Below are positions 11,800 through 24,741 of a stretch of 64,000 nt of DNA, one piece after another. The translations under genes and the position numbers were made by a program. The notes beneath the pieces were generated by a model, which saw only the letters and a list, made by a program, of their open reading frames with translations, searched no databases and was not told where the DNA came from. The stretch's first letter is position 1. Each line of letters starts with the position of its first letter. Origin of the DNA: Seriola aureovittata (Eukaryota; Chordata; Actinopteri; Carangiformes; Carangidae); the NCBI RefSeq assembly GCF_021018895.1, contig NC_079371.1, forward strand, positions 8,551,001-8,615,000, in the 5' to 3' direction.

Positions 11800-14020
11800 G
11801 TCTCACCTCAAGCCTGAACCCAGTGTAGCCGCGGGGAGGGTTGGGCATTTATGAAGGAATTCTGTAATTTTCAAAACTGTGGTTTGAGTTTCACTCTTTT
11901 TAACAAGCTGGTTTGGGCACTGATAATGGAAAACGGCTGCAGAGAGAAAGCGAACTAGAGAGAGAGCTAGAGAGAGCGAGTGAGAGAGACAGAGACTTTT
12001 GGCATCATTTGGATTCACTTCCCATTTCCCAAAATATGTTTTTGCCATTTGCTCTTCAGGGATTTTTTGCATTATCATTTTCATGCTAGTTAAACAACAA
12101 ACTCTGGCCGGCAACAGGAAAAGTGGGAAAAATGGATTTAAAAAGGGCACAAGATCCACATAAGTTCATAAGTGGAGCCCATCAATCCCACTGAGTCCCA
12201 TTACCATGGCATCAGAGCTTTAACCTCAAAAGCACAACCAGCAATGACTCAGGGTACAATCTGAAGACTTGTCTGCGATGTAATATACGAGTTGTCATTA
12301 AACTTTCCCTGAAAACAGGATTCAAGTGTGAATTTCTTTTCACCTTGGCAGCTCCATGATGTTATCATGTTAACCTCCCTGTTGTGGTGCCGTCAAAACT
12401 GACTCATTTCAAAACTTTAGTAAATGTGTTTTCTTTAATCTGCTTGCCAAAATATCATTTTGCCTTATGACATATTTAACAGAACATTTCCATAAAATCA
12501 ATTATTTTCATGTTGAACATGTTTTCATACCTAATTTAGATAATAGATAACAAATCTATAATTGTACTTATAATGTATTTATTAGGTCTTAACAGAAAAA
12601 TGCAACCCACTCAGTATTTTTCCTTTGGCATCACTAGTGTAAATAATTTCTGAATTGGTGACAGTTTGTGTGAAGATATGCTACAATGTCATGTATCGTA
12701 TCGTAAATAGTATTAAGTGAGGTCACAGGTTGAAGGTGACTTAAATCAAAGTACAAGCTTATTTGAATACTGCGCTGCTCTGGGGATCAGCATTTATTGC
12801 TTATTCTTACATTTCCAACAGACATGAGTGCAATACTTCATCATAAAAATGATTTAAATGAAGATCAAAAGTTTGGTTTCAGAATGTGTAGAGGATGAAG
12901 ATGTGTAGAAAGTTAAAACTTAAATGCTTGTAATTAGTTACCACCTCCCCCTGATTTTTAATGGTTTAGCTGAAACTCCAGATGTGAAATTTGGTCTTTT
13001 GCAATTGTTGCTACTTATGCTGCTCTTTGCACGTCCAATACGACTGGCACCCCTAGTTATTGCTGGTGTGCAGTCCAACTGCTACTAATGCTTCCACAAC
13101 TACCTGGAAATGTGTCTCTCTTGCTACTATTAATGAACTGTCTTCTACTAATACTGGTGCTATTTCAGCCGTATTAACTACTACCATACCATGATGAGGG
13201 ATATCAGCACTGTTAAAGGAAATGACTGCTTCACAAAAGTTGTACAGTTTGTAGGAAACAATAGCTGTGTTTTAAGCAGAACTTCATGTTCCACATCTGG
13301 ATGCCAGGTAGCCTGACCCCCTGCTGGACCTAAACACACGCACATTGCCACACACACATATATACACATTGGTCCAAGCGACCATGGGGGCCTGTTAAGC
13401 TAACGGGAGATATTTAACCCTCAGACTGGGAAAATAAAATGTGTAATGTAATGGAGCCAGCTGTAAAAGCACAGAATGGTACAGAACTGAATTCAACAGG
13501 ACATTGCCTTAACCTAGTGTGACTTAGTGTAACCAAACCGAAGACTAGACTGATTCAGGGTCAGCAATGGCCTCAACTTGCCCAGTGATGACATCAGTTA
13601 AAGGATGAAAGCAGGTTGTAATAGCAGTGTATGGGATTCCCCAATGACAATGACACAATGAGATGTTGTCGAAGCTGATCTTGGCTCTTTTGGTTGTGGG
13701 GATCTTTGTTTGCAAAATAAACATATTGCTGATGTATTTCTCATAGAATACATTAAAATCAAATTACATTTTAATATATGTACTGTTTTTTATGTCTGCT
13801 CCATTACATCAAATGGAAATTTGAAGTATTTCATTATATTTCCTCAAAATCTGGCCTTCTCAGTTAAAATTTTAAAAAAGATTATGAGGGTTTGTATAGT
13901 GCTTGGCCGTGCAACACGAGTTTGTTAACATCATGATGGATGCACATCATTACATTACTTTATTTCAGTGCAATTAGACCTTCTTTTGAAACTTGAGGCA
14001 CTGCTGTCTCTGTCTCATCA
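11800..14020. other. No gene seen
   Basis: Unique, mainly A/T-rich sequence. A GA-rich imperfect stretch lies at about 11940-11996. No exon, RNA gene or familiar repeat recognised. Confidence 0.4.
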
Positions 14021-14024
14021 ATGT

Positions 14025-14170
14025 ATTCTGTATACTCGCTTATCTCGTGCAAGCTCTGGGATGGCTAGAGGTTTGGTACATCCTAGACAGGGACAGAGAC
14101 ATTTGGATGGTTTAGAATCTCCAATTAACCTAACCAGCATGAACTGTGGGAGGAAGCCAGAGCAATGATT
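14025..14170 (+). repeat. Degraded fish interspersed repeat ('CCAATTAACCTAAC..GTGGGAGGAAGCC')
   Basis: The order 'ctcgcttatc', 'ggatggctagaggtttggtacatcctagacaggg', 'ccaattaacctaac', 'gaactgtgggaggaagcc' matches from memory a very common element in fish and amphibian genomes. The usual continuation into 'ggagtacccggag' is missing, so the copy is truncated at about 14165. Confidence 0.6.
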
Positions 14171-14179
14171 GTTTTTACT

Positions 14180-17100
14180 CGTGTTTTTTTCTGACTATGA
14201 ATGTTTCTTGATTCTCAGGTCCCGCTTGAAAAAGAGATTTTGATCTCAATGAAGCTACCTGAACAAATAAAGTTGATGTATACACCTGGGTCTGGGATAA
14301 AGCCCAGGAAATAAGAAACAGTGCCAACTACTGCTCATTGTTATGGCTATGTAAAACAGTTTGAAGTGTGTGCATTTCAAAAGGTGAAACATTTACAAAT
14401 TTTGGAAATCCTGTTCATTATAAGTAATGAGAAAAAGGAGCCAGCGTTGTGAGGAAAGCTTCTGAGTGCACATTCAGAATTAAACTTCTTTTAAACGAAC
14501 TCACAGAACTGATTTTGTCATACAGTGTTTATGATCATCTCGGGGCTGCAAAATACAAAATGTAGAGAGGGAGGAGAAGCTCTGACTGCATGTTAGTATT
14601 TACATGCCAGTTGTGCCCCTGGCACTGCAGCTGGTTATATTTAGTATTTTTAGTGCTGCTGTAAATAGTCTGTGCGTCGGTGTATGTGAGTACATCCTCC
14701 TCCACTCTGTCCTAACATTTTTCATTAAAACATTACAAATCAAAGTTTTCATAACAGCTATATTATTAACTTAATTTCTCCCTCCCTCACACTCTGAGGT
14801 AATGCAGAGCAAAGAGGGTTTTTTACGAGCACTTAACACTAATGTTACACTAATGCTGCAGTCATGAGCTCATGTTCTGAGCCCCCCCAACTTTCACACT
14901 CAGTTCATATATATCTCACTTTCTCTCACTCCCTCTGCACTGTTAAGGTGTTGAACTTTGTTACAACCTTGACTTGAATAGTTTCCAGGCGATTATATAC
15001 TGTAAATCCAAATATTGTTGATTGTTGTTACTCAAATGGAAAAAAAAAATTGTAGCTGGATTTGCTTCATTTTTAAACTGTAATTTTAAGACCTGCTTGA
15101 TTTTTTTTTATGCTTCTCAGCATGTTTCAGTTTCTGTCTATTTATAGCTTTCTCTCCTGCCATCTGATTTCCATTCCATCTGTCAATTTATTTTTCTTCC
15201 TCTCCCACCTTTCCTCACTCCTTCAGTCTTATTCTCCAATTCTTGTCTTTGTCACTTTGGTCTCTGCTTCTCTCTTTCAGTACGCTTAGAAATCTGCAGC
15301 ACGGAAAGACACTCCTCTCTCGCTCTCTCTCTCTCACTCTCTCTCTCTCTCACACTCATTGGACTTTATTACCCAAAATGACCAGTTTCCTTCCTTTTAT
15401 TAACATGTTTTATGATAGCTGGATGCAATATGTCATCATTCTGATTCCAAAGGTTATAGTGGGCACATCAGCCAAAAGCACCTCATTTCTATTTTTCTGT
15501 TCTTGCTTTAATATCAGAACTCATTCTTTCACCTGATGAATTTCACCTTCGGAAAGTAAACCAATCTAGCAAAAAAAAAAGTCAAAATCAAATGGATTCA
15601 TTGTTTAAACTCAACCTGAGCATTTAATAACCTGATGGCATCAAACTTGTGTCTGGAAAAATAGTTGAAACTCGGGCCTTGTTAGCAAACCTTAACTACG
15701 ACCAAAATGGTGCATCTGTACCATCAAATTTATCAAAAGGTATCTGAGGTTGGCTCTGAATTCTTGGTCGGATCTATGTCCAACTTTGCTATTCTTAGTA
15801 TGTAATTAGGCAAGTATCCTGCTTGACTCAACATGGGACAGTGGTGCATTGTTTGGTTAAGTGTATTTTGATTAATGAAAAACAGGTTCTGTTAAAAAAA
15901 CTTGAATACAGTATTGTTTTGGAATTGGTTTAGTGCTGCATTTACAAATTTTAAATGATCCTTGCTCAGTCCAAGTGAGATTATTTGAGTACCCTACTTA
16001 AATACTCTTACAAGTTTAATATTTAAGCTGAAAAGTGCAGCCAGTTCAGGCCATACAACTGTAGTCACCATAAGAATCAAGAAAGAACCAGGTCATATCC
16101 ACATGTTCATATATCCTTGTGCAATATATCACTGGTAACAAGCTGAGGATTTATAATGTCTTCTTGCATTTTTAACAAAACAAAGGCCCACAGGCCGAGA
16201 CATTTTTCAAATGTTTTGAGTTAATTCAGCAAAGTACATTCAGCACTGCATGACTGTAATTTCCTCAGCCACCACCTCCACCTCCTTCCTCTGACAAACA
16301 TGTCAGACATAATTGACTGTTTGTTGAGTAGTAAATTTCTTTTTATCTTGTTCTGTCTTTTTTCCACACAAACACAAAATTCACACACCCACTGCAAAGA
16401 CCCAGAGTTACCTTGTGTTTGTCCACCTGTAAATCAGAGTCCTGGACTAAAGTTATCAGCCGGCTTTAACAGGCTGTATTTATTGGCTGTGAGCGCTGCT
16501 TCAGGTCCACGTCAGGAATTCCACAAAATTACTACAACTATGACTTACTGCCTATTACTCTACACACGCACAGTCGCAAGGTCACACATGAAAGTATATG
16601 AATGTAGATGAAGTCACACGCATGAGCACATGCAGAGAGCCATTAATTTTTAGATTGTTGACCATTCCTGCAAAGGCCTAATCAGTTGATTTACAGGGTC
16701 CATCAGCCTGTATGTATTTCAGCATTCTCATTTTATATTACTCTCAGGTTTCTTTTACATCTTACTTTGTTTTTATGGGCCAATTTAGAACCGTTAAGCC
16801 CCCCCAGTTAATGCCTCAACATGCATTGTACCTTGGGTCCAGACTAGTAAAGATTGTTTTAATAAAACTTTTTCATTCCATTCTGATGACAAAAGAACCA
16901 CTTGACCACCTTTATTTGGATTAATTATTAGTTAGTTCAAATAAATTTACATAACATCTGACTGATACAATCAAAGTACACTACCATAACTGTTGGAATG
17001 GCTGAATAGATAGAAAGATAAATGCATTAAACACTCAATTTAATACATGGGTGAATTGAAACTGCAGGAAAAATCGCATTTGTGTTGCTGATATTTTTCA

Positions 17101-18390
17101 TGAAGTTTGCCCGTCCTCAAATGATTCAGCGCCATTGGATTTAGTTGAAAGGCTTCTTGAGTTATTGTAGTTACTTACTTGTGAGAACTTTGGTTGATGG
17201 CTTGTCTTAGCCTGATTTTATACAGAGTTACACACTTTGTACACACTTTTGTAATCATATATGGATTTGCTCTCTGACAGTTTTACCTTTCAAACCTTGC
17301 TTTTAAAATGAAGAGATCTGATAGTTAAAAAAAATCTCTGCATGACTTCAGAACAGATATTTGATCAATTGATGGCTACAGCTGTTTTCTGAGTTGAGTG
17401 TTTGATATTTTTCTGTTAAGTGTTTATGTTTTATATCTATGCTTGACTTCTTGATTTTTTACTTCTTATTTACAGTAAATTACTATCTTTTGGGTTTTAC
17501 TTGCACTTACTTGGTCTGGAAACAAGAATGATCTGATTTCTGATTGGCTGTTGAAAGATGTCCACGTTTGGTTTCCTGTCCTGGTGTCCAGTCTCTCCCC
17601 TTGCTGTCTTGCTCTGCAAGACAACAACACAAAATAGAATAAATAAACACACAAATCTGAAAAAATACAAAAACAAACATAATATTGATCTGTTGGCAAA
17701 AATAATCATATTGTGTTATGTTGACTAGAAATTTAATTGGAGGAAAACTTTACTGATGTAAATGTTCAGTGTGTGTGTGTGGACTCTTGGTGCTAAAGGT
17801 TTTGGGTAATGTCTGGTGCCATCTGTATTAAAAAACATAATTTATTTTTTTTCCAGACATGTGGAAACACAAGTCAGTTCTAAATGAAGCCAGTTCTGTA
17901 AAGGTTACAACGGACACACAACCTTATTGCCATTCATTGCTTTATTAAAAAGGTGCAACCCTGCAGCCCAATGTGTTGGCTACATCCTCACTTTCTCACC
18001 CTCATGAAAAGCTTTTTATTAAGTTCAACAACTTGCTTCCATTTTTTATTAAAAACCTTCTTTCATAATCAACTGTGAGGGTGTTTTGAAGGAACTCACA
18101 CCCTAAAATAATAAAAAGGCTATGATACAGTAAAATGTGTAACTCTGATCATGATGGAAATTATGTAGAAAATACTGTGATAAAGCAACACTTTTTGTTT
18201 TCCACTGAATATTGCAGTTTTGATATTTTGTGATGCTGTGCTTTGGTATAATACAAACACCTTAGCGTGGATAGAAGGAGCATCGAGGTTGGGGTTAGAC
18301 CTTATTGACAGAAGAGATTCTAACATGTCACAGTAGGGAAAACACAGGAAATAACAACAAAATATTTCAGGTTTCAGGGTCCTGCTATTG
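14180..18390. other. No gene seen
   Basis: Unique sequence with pyrimidine-rich stretches at about 14880-15350, including a (CT)n tract at 15314-15351. Frames of 60-100 residues are unsupported by splice sites or recognisable domains. Confidence 0.4.
15314..15351 (+). repeat. (CT)n microsatellite
   Basis: CT units with single A interruptions, part of a longer pyrimidine-rich block. Confidence 0.85.
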
Positions 18391-18394
18391 TGCA

Positions 18395-18765
18395 CGCTGG
18401 CTCACTGTAGACCTTCCTGTCCACATACTTTTGGACTGCTATTCATGGTTTGAGGACACAGTTTTTCTTTCAAGTTTTCAAGTCTGCACAGAGACCTGAT
18501 CTCAACCCCATTCAGTACTATCTGGCTGACTTGGAATGCCGACTGCTTGCCAGGCCTTATCGCCCAGCATCAGTGCTCGGTCTTAGTTATGCTCTTATGC
18601 CTGAATGAGGATAAATCCCAGCAGCCAGATACCAAAATATTGTGGAAAGCTCCCCCAGAAAAGTGGAAGCTGTTACAGCAGCATATGAATGTGTAAGAAT
18701 ATGGCAGCACATGGTTCTGGAATGAAAAATTCAACAATCACACATGGGTGTAATTAGTGTGTGGT
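18395..18765 (+). pseudogene. Tc1/mariner-like transposase relic (C-terminal part)
   Basis: Read on the plus strand with frame changes and stops, 18490-18700 gives DLNPIQYYLADLECRL, LARPYRPASV, IPAARYQNIVESSP and RKVEAVTAAYE. This is the order of the C-terminal end of Tc1-like transposases, where the consensus is 'DLNPIEHLWDELERR...'. The third catalytic acidic residue lies just upstream of this part in the family. The left end carries 'gtccacatacttttgg' and the right end '..atgggtgtaattag', both familiar from the termini of a fish Tc1-derived element. The copy is short, frameshifted and stop-bearing, so it is inactive. Names of families are from memory. Confidence 0.75.
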
Positions 18766-18769
18766 TAGT

Positions 18770-19360
18770 TACTGGCAGTTCATACTATTCTCAGCATGGT
18801 GGAGGGAGGTGTAGTTTCTATGTGTTTGTTTGTTTACTTCTTATCTATATGAAAGCCTCCTTTGTACTGGTAACTCAGAACACAACAGGAAACTCATGAA
18901 TGATATGATGCTGCACAACCCCCGATCTTTGCACACAATCACATACACAAACACACACGTAATACCTCTGCCTTTCATACTCACACTGAAACACACAGTC
19001 AACAAAGACTTTCTCACTTTCTCCTATCTGTCTCACTTGTAAACACCCACACAAAGAGCCTGTTCTGTAGTAAGATGAACATCTCTTGTCTGATATCATC
19101 CTTATTTTCTCAGAGATCAGCCTCCTTAACGCCACACCACTCACAATAGAACTCCTGTCTGTGCCTGTGATTGGCCATCTCTACAGTGATAGTTGCTGAG
19201 CAACCTTAAAAACATCCTTCCCCACTGATGGCAAAGTGTAGTGACCCTTTAGATACAATAGCATGCATCTGCACAAACACAAACACATATTGTGGATGCC
19301 TAAACAAAAGAGCAGCTACATACAAAGCTCAGGGAGGGAAAGGTAAAACCTATGCCAACC
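18770..19360. other. No gene seen
   Basis: Unique sequence with scattered CA-rich runs around 18930-18990. Confidence 0.35.
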
Positions 19361-19364
19361 ACTG

Positions 19365-19955
19365 GTAACCCCTGTCTCCTAGAAATCACATTTATATACT
19401 CTACATCTCATCTGCAACAGCAAACACAACTGGATTGTGTTCTATTAACATACTGAGGAAATGTTACATACATATTAGCCACAAATATGGTGATACTGAT
19501 CATATTTGTTTTTGGTCAAAAAATTCGATCTTGCAGTACAATACCCACATGTAGTGACTACAACGTTATTAATCTTTCTTCTTGTTGTTTATGTTTATAT
19601 GTGGGCAATCACAGTACTTGGTTAAGTTCAGGGAAAGATCGTGGTCTGGTTTCATACAGAAAAAGTTTAGTGATTTCAGACACAATGTGTTTATTTACAT
19701 TTCATTAAAACCACAATCTTTCCGTAATCTCAACCAAAGTGTTACCTAACCACAGGCAGGTCTGTGTGGATGCAATCTCCGGTCCCTAGCGTGACACTCT
19801 GTCTGTACGAAGTACATCTGCAATGACGCCAATCAACTCCTTTGTGAATCCACTGCTGTTAACAAATGTGGAGTTATTTACTGTGTGGGTTGTATATATA
19901 TGTAACATCTAGGAAACAGAGTTACACTGGTTGCGTTGAACTTTTATAACAAGAA
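19365..19955 (+). repeat. Dispersed ~0.55-kb repeat, copy 1
   Basis: Aligns by eye with 45835-46370 in the same orientation. Shared landmarks in order are 'cctgtctcctagaaat.ac.tttatata', 'tgcaacagcaaa', 'gcagtacaatacccac.tgtagt.actac', 'gggcaatc.cag.acttggttaag', 'taatctcaacc', 'tctccggt', 'ctccttgtgaatcc.ctgctgttaa' and 'catctagga'. It has no long open frame and no obvious terminal inverted repeat, so it looks like a non-autonomous element or a fragment of a larger one. Confidence 0.7.
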
Positions 19956-20039
19956 AAAAAAAAAAACAGACTTTTCACAACAGCACATAAGTTCTAAAAA
20001 ACAAACAGAATATGTAGAAGAGCAATATGACTGTGAAGA

Positions 20040-20450
20040 TTAAAATATACCTGACAGCCTGGTTGCGCCACCACAGCTGCGTGGCAAGGCTGTCTCATTT
20101 CAAAGGCTACTTCTTATGCAGCTGAGAAGTACATCCTTTGTTTCCCGAACAATGACGGATTGAACAGGTGGATCCTTCCCGGCCCAACTAGTCCAAAGAT
20201 TCATTCCATGCACAAGGGCCACACCTTCATAGACTGCATCCTTCAAAGGATAATGAACTGAGACACAGCTCAGTGTGCTAGAACTCTGATTCGCTCCTGT
20301 GACAGCTATGTCTCCATAGCAATGGTGTTTGAAAGTCATGGGTATCATAGTATTTCGATGCAAGTAAAAACCATGATCTATTAGACACAAAGTTAAAATA
20401 ATTACATCTGACAGCCATAGCATTAACCTATAGTAATATTTAATCAACTG
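20040..20450 (-). other. 115-residue open frame of unknown nature, possibly in a repeat
   Basis: The minus strand is open from 20447 to 20100, giving a frame that begins MIKYYYRLMLWLSDV and ends CIRSSL. I do not recognise a domain. The surrounding sequence ('actagtccaaagattcattccatgc', 'gactgcatccttcaaaggata') looks to me like a dispersed fish repeat rather than a gene, but I cannot place it. No flanking splice sites or poly-A signal support translation. Confidence 0.2.
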
Positions 20451-20459
20451 GGAGTCTCA

Positions 20460-22080
20460 AGTGTTTCTGTGTACCAACATAATTTATAAAACAACTTTAA
20501 ATGGGAATGTACAGTGGGAAAAAATACTTCTGGAACCAGAGGCTTCACCTACACAAAAACCAAAACACCAAAAAGGCCTATTTTATATTTCCAAAAGAAA
20601 ATTTTAAAAAGTGGGCGACAGCATTACAGTGTGTGACAACAGTATACAACAAGCACTTTGTACATTAATTCATTGTTTGTGGGTTTTAAAAAGCAAACAC
20701 ACACTCACTACATACTCACAAGGAACACACACACACGCATGCACATACATACACACACAGTGATAACCGAGACCGATGCATCCAACAGACAGATAACAAA
20801 CAAACAGAGACAAAGAAACCTGCACAGGGACTGATGGTGTACACATGAAAGCTTGAAAAACATCCACACACACCTTGGTGTGTTTGTTGCCATTTCCATG
20901 GCTGCTGCTCTTTGATTCCTGAATGCAGCATCAGCTTTGTTTACACCTGGGACTAAAGTATATTAGATAATTGTTACATGGGTAACAACAGTTACAGTCA
21001 GCAGTATGGTCAGTTTGTCCGTTTTGGTATTTTACCACATGATGCTGTCCTGCTTTATTTTCATGAGAACTGAGAATATTGTGTGATACTGGTATCACTG
21101 GCCTTATCCCTGAATTAAAACACATGACACCATCATCCTCCTCTCTCCCAGTTCAAAACTTTAAGTCAACTCCCACTCCTTGTGGAGTGCCTTACCCTTT
21201 CCTGTTCAAAACATATTGAACTGCTGGGGAAAAACCAGAATGTCAAAAATCCAAACCTTAAATATTACAACAAAAATAGTTCTTATCTCTTAGGCCTAGA
21301 TGCTGTTTCAAAGGCATTTCAATCCCACCAAGTAACACTTTGGCAGGAAACAGTGAGTGTCACATTTCCCATAATGTGAGACTACAGGATGTGACACATA
21401 CAGTGGGAGAACATGAACTCATGAACATGAACTTGCTGTGCTGTAGGTAAGACCAAGAGCTCAAAAGACAACTGCACCAAACAGTTTTCAGAATCCACAT
21501 TTTGGCTGTTATGGACCTTTTTTAAACTCCCACTGCAGGAGAGTTGGCACATCCCTGTTCACTACAAATGACTTGTTCCCACTTACTGCAATTGCAGTCC
21601 CATATCTCAAACCTTGTCCAGGACGTCTTGACTGTTAATCAAAAATGCTGGATTTTTTTGTTGACACACCTCTGGTGGGAGGAGTAAAGAAAGGCAAGTT
21701 ATACCTCCAGTTCATGGTGGAAAATACACCAAGTAATGTTAGATGTCCTCTGTCATAACAACGTCGACTGGGTGTTCAGCCTTAGATTTCACTGACAGAA
21801 AATAATTTGAAACCACCAAAAAATGTGAACCGACAGAACTCTTGTTTTTGGCCTCATGGTTGGTAAGTAATACGTAGTGAATGGGAACGTTTTGCTTTTA
21901 GTTTGGTTCCTTTGGAAGCTCCAGACCTGCACAGTCTGGAGGATTACTGACAAATGTCCACAACAACAAAAGTCACATGCCTGCAGAAAAACAACTAGAG
22001 CTCCAAAATTCACCTCATGACACATTTTTCCAGATTTTGTCTGGATGCACCCAACTACAGAGAGACACCATGAACCCATG
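20460..22080. other. No gene seen
   Basis: Unique sequence; CA-rich imperfect runs at about 20695-20760 generate the Cys/Val-rich frames there. Confidence 0.35.
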
Positions 22081-22089
22081 AAGCATGGT

Positions 22090-22330
22090 GTGTACAACAG
22101 GGGTGGACTGAAACAAAAATTCAGACCAGGAATTTAACTCCATCCCAGGCCACCCTGTTCACGCAAACCACCAGACCGCTAATTTTGTAGGCTAACCCTA
22201 TTTGCTGATGTAATAGGTATCAGACCAGTTATATTTGGCGTTTATGTTCATCTGCGAGGAAACTTATCCAGATTACAAAATACAAACAATTGGGACTGAC
22301 CAACAAGTAGCCAGTCTCAATACTGTCTTC
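22090..22330 (+). repeat. Possible dispersed fish repeat ('GGGGTGGACTG')
   Basis: The string 'aggggtggactgaaacaaaaattcag..ggaatttaactccatcccaggccacc' resembles the end of an element found scattered through fish genomes. This is from memory only, and the right boundary is a guess. Confidence 0.35.
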
Positions 22331-22429
22331 ATGGTATGCTACGGCTGTGGGCGAACCCTCATAAACTCACTAGGAATACACCAGGCCTAGTTCATACTAA
22401 GGTACAAGGCTAGAGAAACAAAACAATTA

Positions 22430-24290
22430 GCATACACTTGCTGCAGATGTATGATGTTGGTATGTCAGTTTTTCCTCCAGGCAGCGGCCCCCGCTCTGCC
22501 ACAGCAGCTTGGGGCCGCCTCCCTCTTCCTGTAGGCTCTGGTCCTGGGTACAGGTAGTCCACGCAGAGGAGGTGGATGGACAGAAGAGGGGATTGGCGCT
22601 GGAGCGAGGAGAGGACCAACAGCACTGGATGAGGTCCCAGGCTGCTCCTCCAGGACATTGCAGTTTAAGGGCTGTCCTTGTCCCACCTGTACCAAGGACA
22701 GACCCTTTGCTGAAGGGAGAGTGTCTGGCCAGCACCTGGAACACACAGACAAACAGACTGTTTAGGATTTTCAGCTTTCATTAAAAGATAAATCACAGAA
22801 TCACCAACACAGCTTTATGACAAACTCTTACCACTGAGTCCTCAATTCAATTCAAAGAGCTGGATGTTGGTCTGAGCCATTAACCTCGGGCTGGCCAGCA
22901 CTGTCTCTCTAATGGCCACATAATCCTTGAGAACAAATGACCACCAAGTCCTCAACGTCGCTCTGAATGACTTGGCCACTGGGTGAAGACGGCAGAGCTG
23001 GTTGCATATGGCCTCCACAAGGCGGCTAACACTGGCCCAGTTTGCAGGGCCTGAGTTCAGTCCAAGAAGACAGCTGAAAGATAATCAGAGAGCAGTGTGT
23101 GTTAATATAGATCTGATATTCATTAGAGGAAACTGATATTTGAAGTGAATCACCTCTGGAGACTCTCCCTCCCAGGACAGGAGGTGTTCTTCCCCGTCGC
23201 TGCCTCTCCTGGTATCTGGGAAGGAAGACCACTCGCTATTTGTCCTGCTCTGTCTGGCAGGTGTTGCCGGGAGCTTGGAAATACCTGGCACTGGCTTGAC
23301 AAAAAAGGTTTTGGATCAAATATGAATTTCATGTGTTGGAGCTATTTGTTAGTTTTGTTAAGTTTACTTTTAGTTATAAATTTAATTGATAAATTATGAG
23401 CAACTTTGTTTGTTTGATTAACTTGTTTGCTTTATTGAAATTTGATTTTTGATAATATTTTTGTTTGTTAGTTATTTGTTTAGATTTGTATAATTAGTAT
23501 TTTTGTTTATTTTTTGGTAATTGGTTAACACTGGGCACTTGGGGTTATTTGAGTAGGTAGGCACACTGAGGACCAGCATGCACCTGGGTGGGCCAATGGT
23601 TTTTTACCAGTGCAAAGAGAGGCAGCAGCAGCCATGGTTTTTCTTTGTTCTTTTGTTTGTTTTATTTTGTTGCAATAAATCCACACAAAACAAGATTGGA
23701 ATGGACATTCATCTTCCTTTGCCTGCATTAAACCACATCCCTATGGTGCATCAGTGGCCTTTTGATTAGGTTTGGTTTAAAGTTTAATTTGTTTTTTATG
23801 GACAAATGTCACTACATAATGTTTGCATGAAATGATAATACACAATATACTTAATCACAAGCTATGAGACACACACATGTACCTGGGATGAACTGGTTAA
23901 GTTGGAAACCGCAAGGCTGACCCCGCCCTTTGTCAGTCTACTAGTCTCTGTGTACAGCTGCACACCTGGTGGGTCCTGAGTGCAGCTGAGGTGGCGCCTC
24001 TGTGTACTCCATATGTCCTGGATGTGGAGAGCATCCAGCAAAGGGACGTCCAGGGTGACGTGTCCTCCCTCCAACAGTGCAGCCTCCACTCCTCAGGATC
24101 ACCTTGGCAACAGTCAGGCTGAGCATCATGCGCTTCCCCTCCAGGTAGGACCGCCGCTATGCCTAAGGCAGGCACCTCCAGGGGTCCACCTCGAAGATGC
24201 AGCGTCGTCAATCTGGCCACCATCTTGGAAAGCCAACATACCAACATTGGTAACCCAGGCAGCTGTTTCAGAGGCAGCACCAGCGAGCTT
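22430..24290 (-). pseudogene. Frameshifted, intron-containing relic of a multicopy fish protein family
   Basis: Four blocks read in order on the minus strand. Block A (24280-23870) gives GGPLEVPALGIAAVLPG, LTVAKVILRSGG, GGHVTLDVPLLDALHIQDIW and HLSCTQDPPGVQLYTE, with at least two frame changes. Block B (23290-23150) gives FLPRYQERQRRGRTPP and, in another frame, ESLQ. Block C (23073-22842) starts after a CTTTCAG acceptor and gives SCLLGLNSGPANWASVSRL, VEAICNQLCRLHP, VAIRETVLASPRLMAQTN and LFELN, then TGA. Block D (22752-22430) gives a Pro/Ser-rich linker, VPRTRAYRKRE and, in another frame, SYICSKC. This series of motifs is familiar to me from an uncharacterised, repeatedly copied fish protein that travels with mobile elements; I cannot give it a reliable name. 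Splice-like sites between blocks suggest a copied gene, not a processed transcript. The region is G/C-richer than its surroundings. Confidence 0.6.
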
Positions 24291-24315
24291 CTTTGTCACC
24301 TGAAGGGAGAGAGAG

Positions 24316-24410
24316 ACAGAAAGGTTTCAAATGTTAATATCACAGCAGTGGTGTGAAAGCAGCTGTAAGAACAGTTACTCTGCCTGAATTAAACCTCATC
24401 CTAGAGAAAG
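24316..24410 (+). repeat. 95-bp direct repeat, left copy
   Basis: Matches 24701-24795 at 91 of 95 positions, offset by 385 bases. The two copies flank the BEL/Pao-like fragment. Confidence 0.9.
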
Positions 24411-24741
24411 TCTCTCCAAATCAGAGGAGGAATGGCCTAATCTGAAAGAGGATCTTGATGTGGTTTCTGCTGATGACCCAGAGGTCAAAAGGCACTCGAT
24501 AGTGAACACTATTGTCAAGGATGTGGAGAATGCCACCAGTCAGCTGATCCATTACTTTTCATCCTGGATTAAGTTAAAAACATCTGTGGCTTGGTTTTTA
24601 AAAATCAAAGCAGTTCTCATGACACTGGTGCAGAAGAGGAAGGAGTTTTATGCCTCTGCAGGCCTTAATACAGAACATGAAGTGGACAGGAAAGTTCAGA
24701 ACAGAAACGTTTCAAATGTTAACATCACAGCAGTGGTGTGA
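24397..24741 (+). pseudogene. BEL/Pao-like retrotransposon pol fragment
   Basis: The plus-strand frame is open to the stop at 24739-24741. It includes SEEEWPNLKEDLD, DDPEVKRHSIVNTIVKD, LIHYFSSWIKLKTSVAWFLK, KRKEFYASAGLN and EHEVD. The order 'W..L..D...DDPEVK', then 'YFS.W..L...VAW.L', then a Lys/Arg-rich segment is that of the pol region between reverse transcriptase/RNase H and integrase in BEL/Pao elements of fish. Only this short piece is present; no reverse transcriptase, integrase core or long terminal repeats were found around it. After EHEVD the frame runs into the right copy of the 95-bp repeat and stops. Confidence 0.65.
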
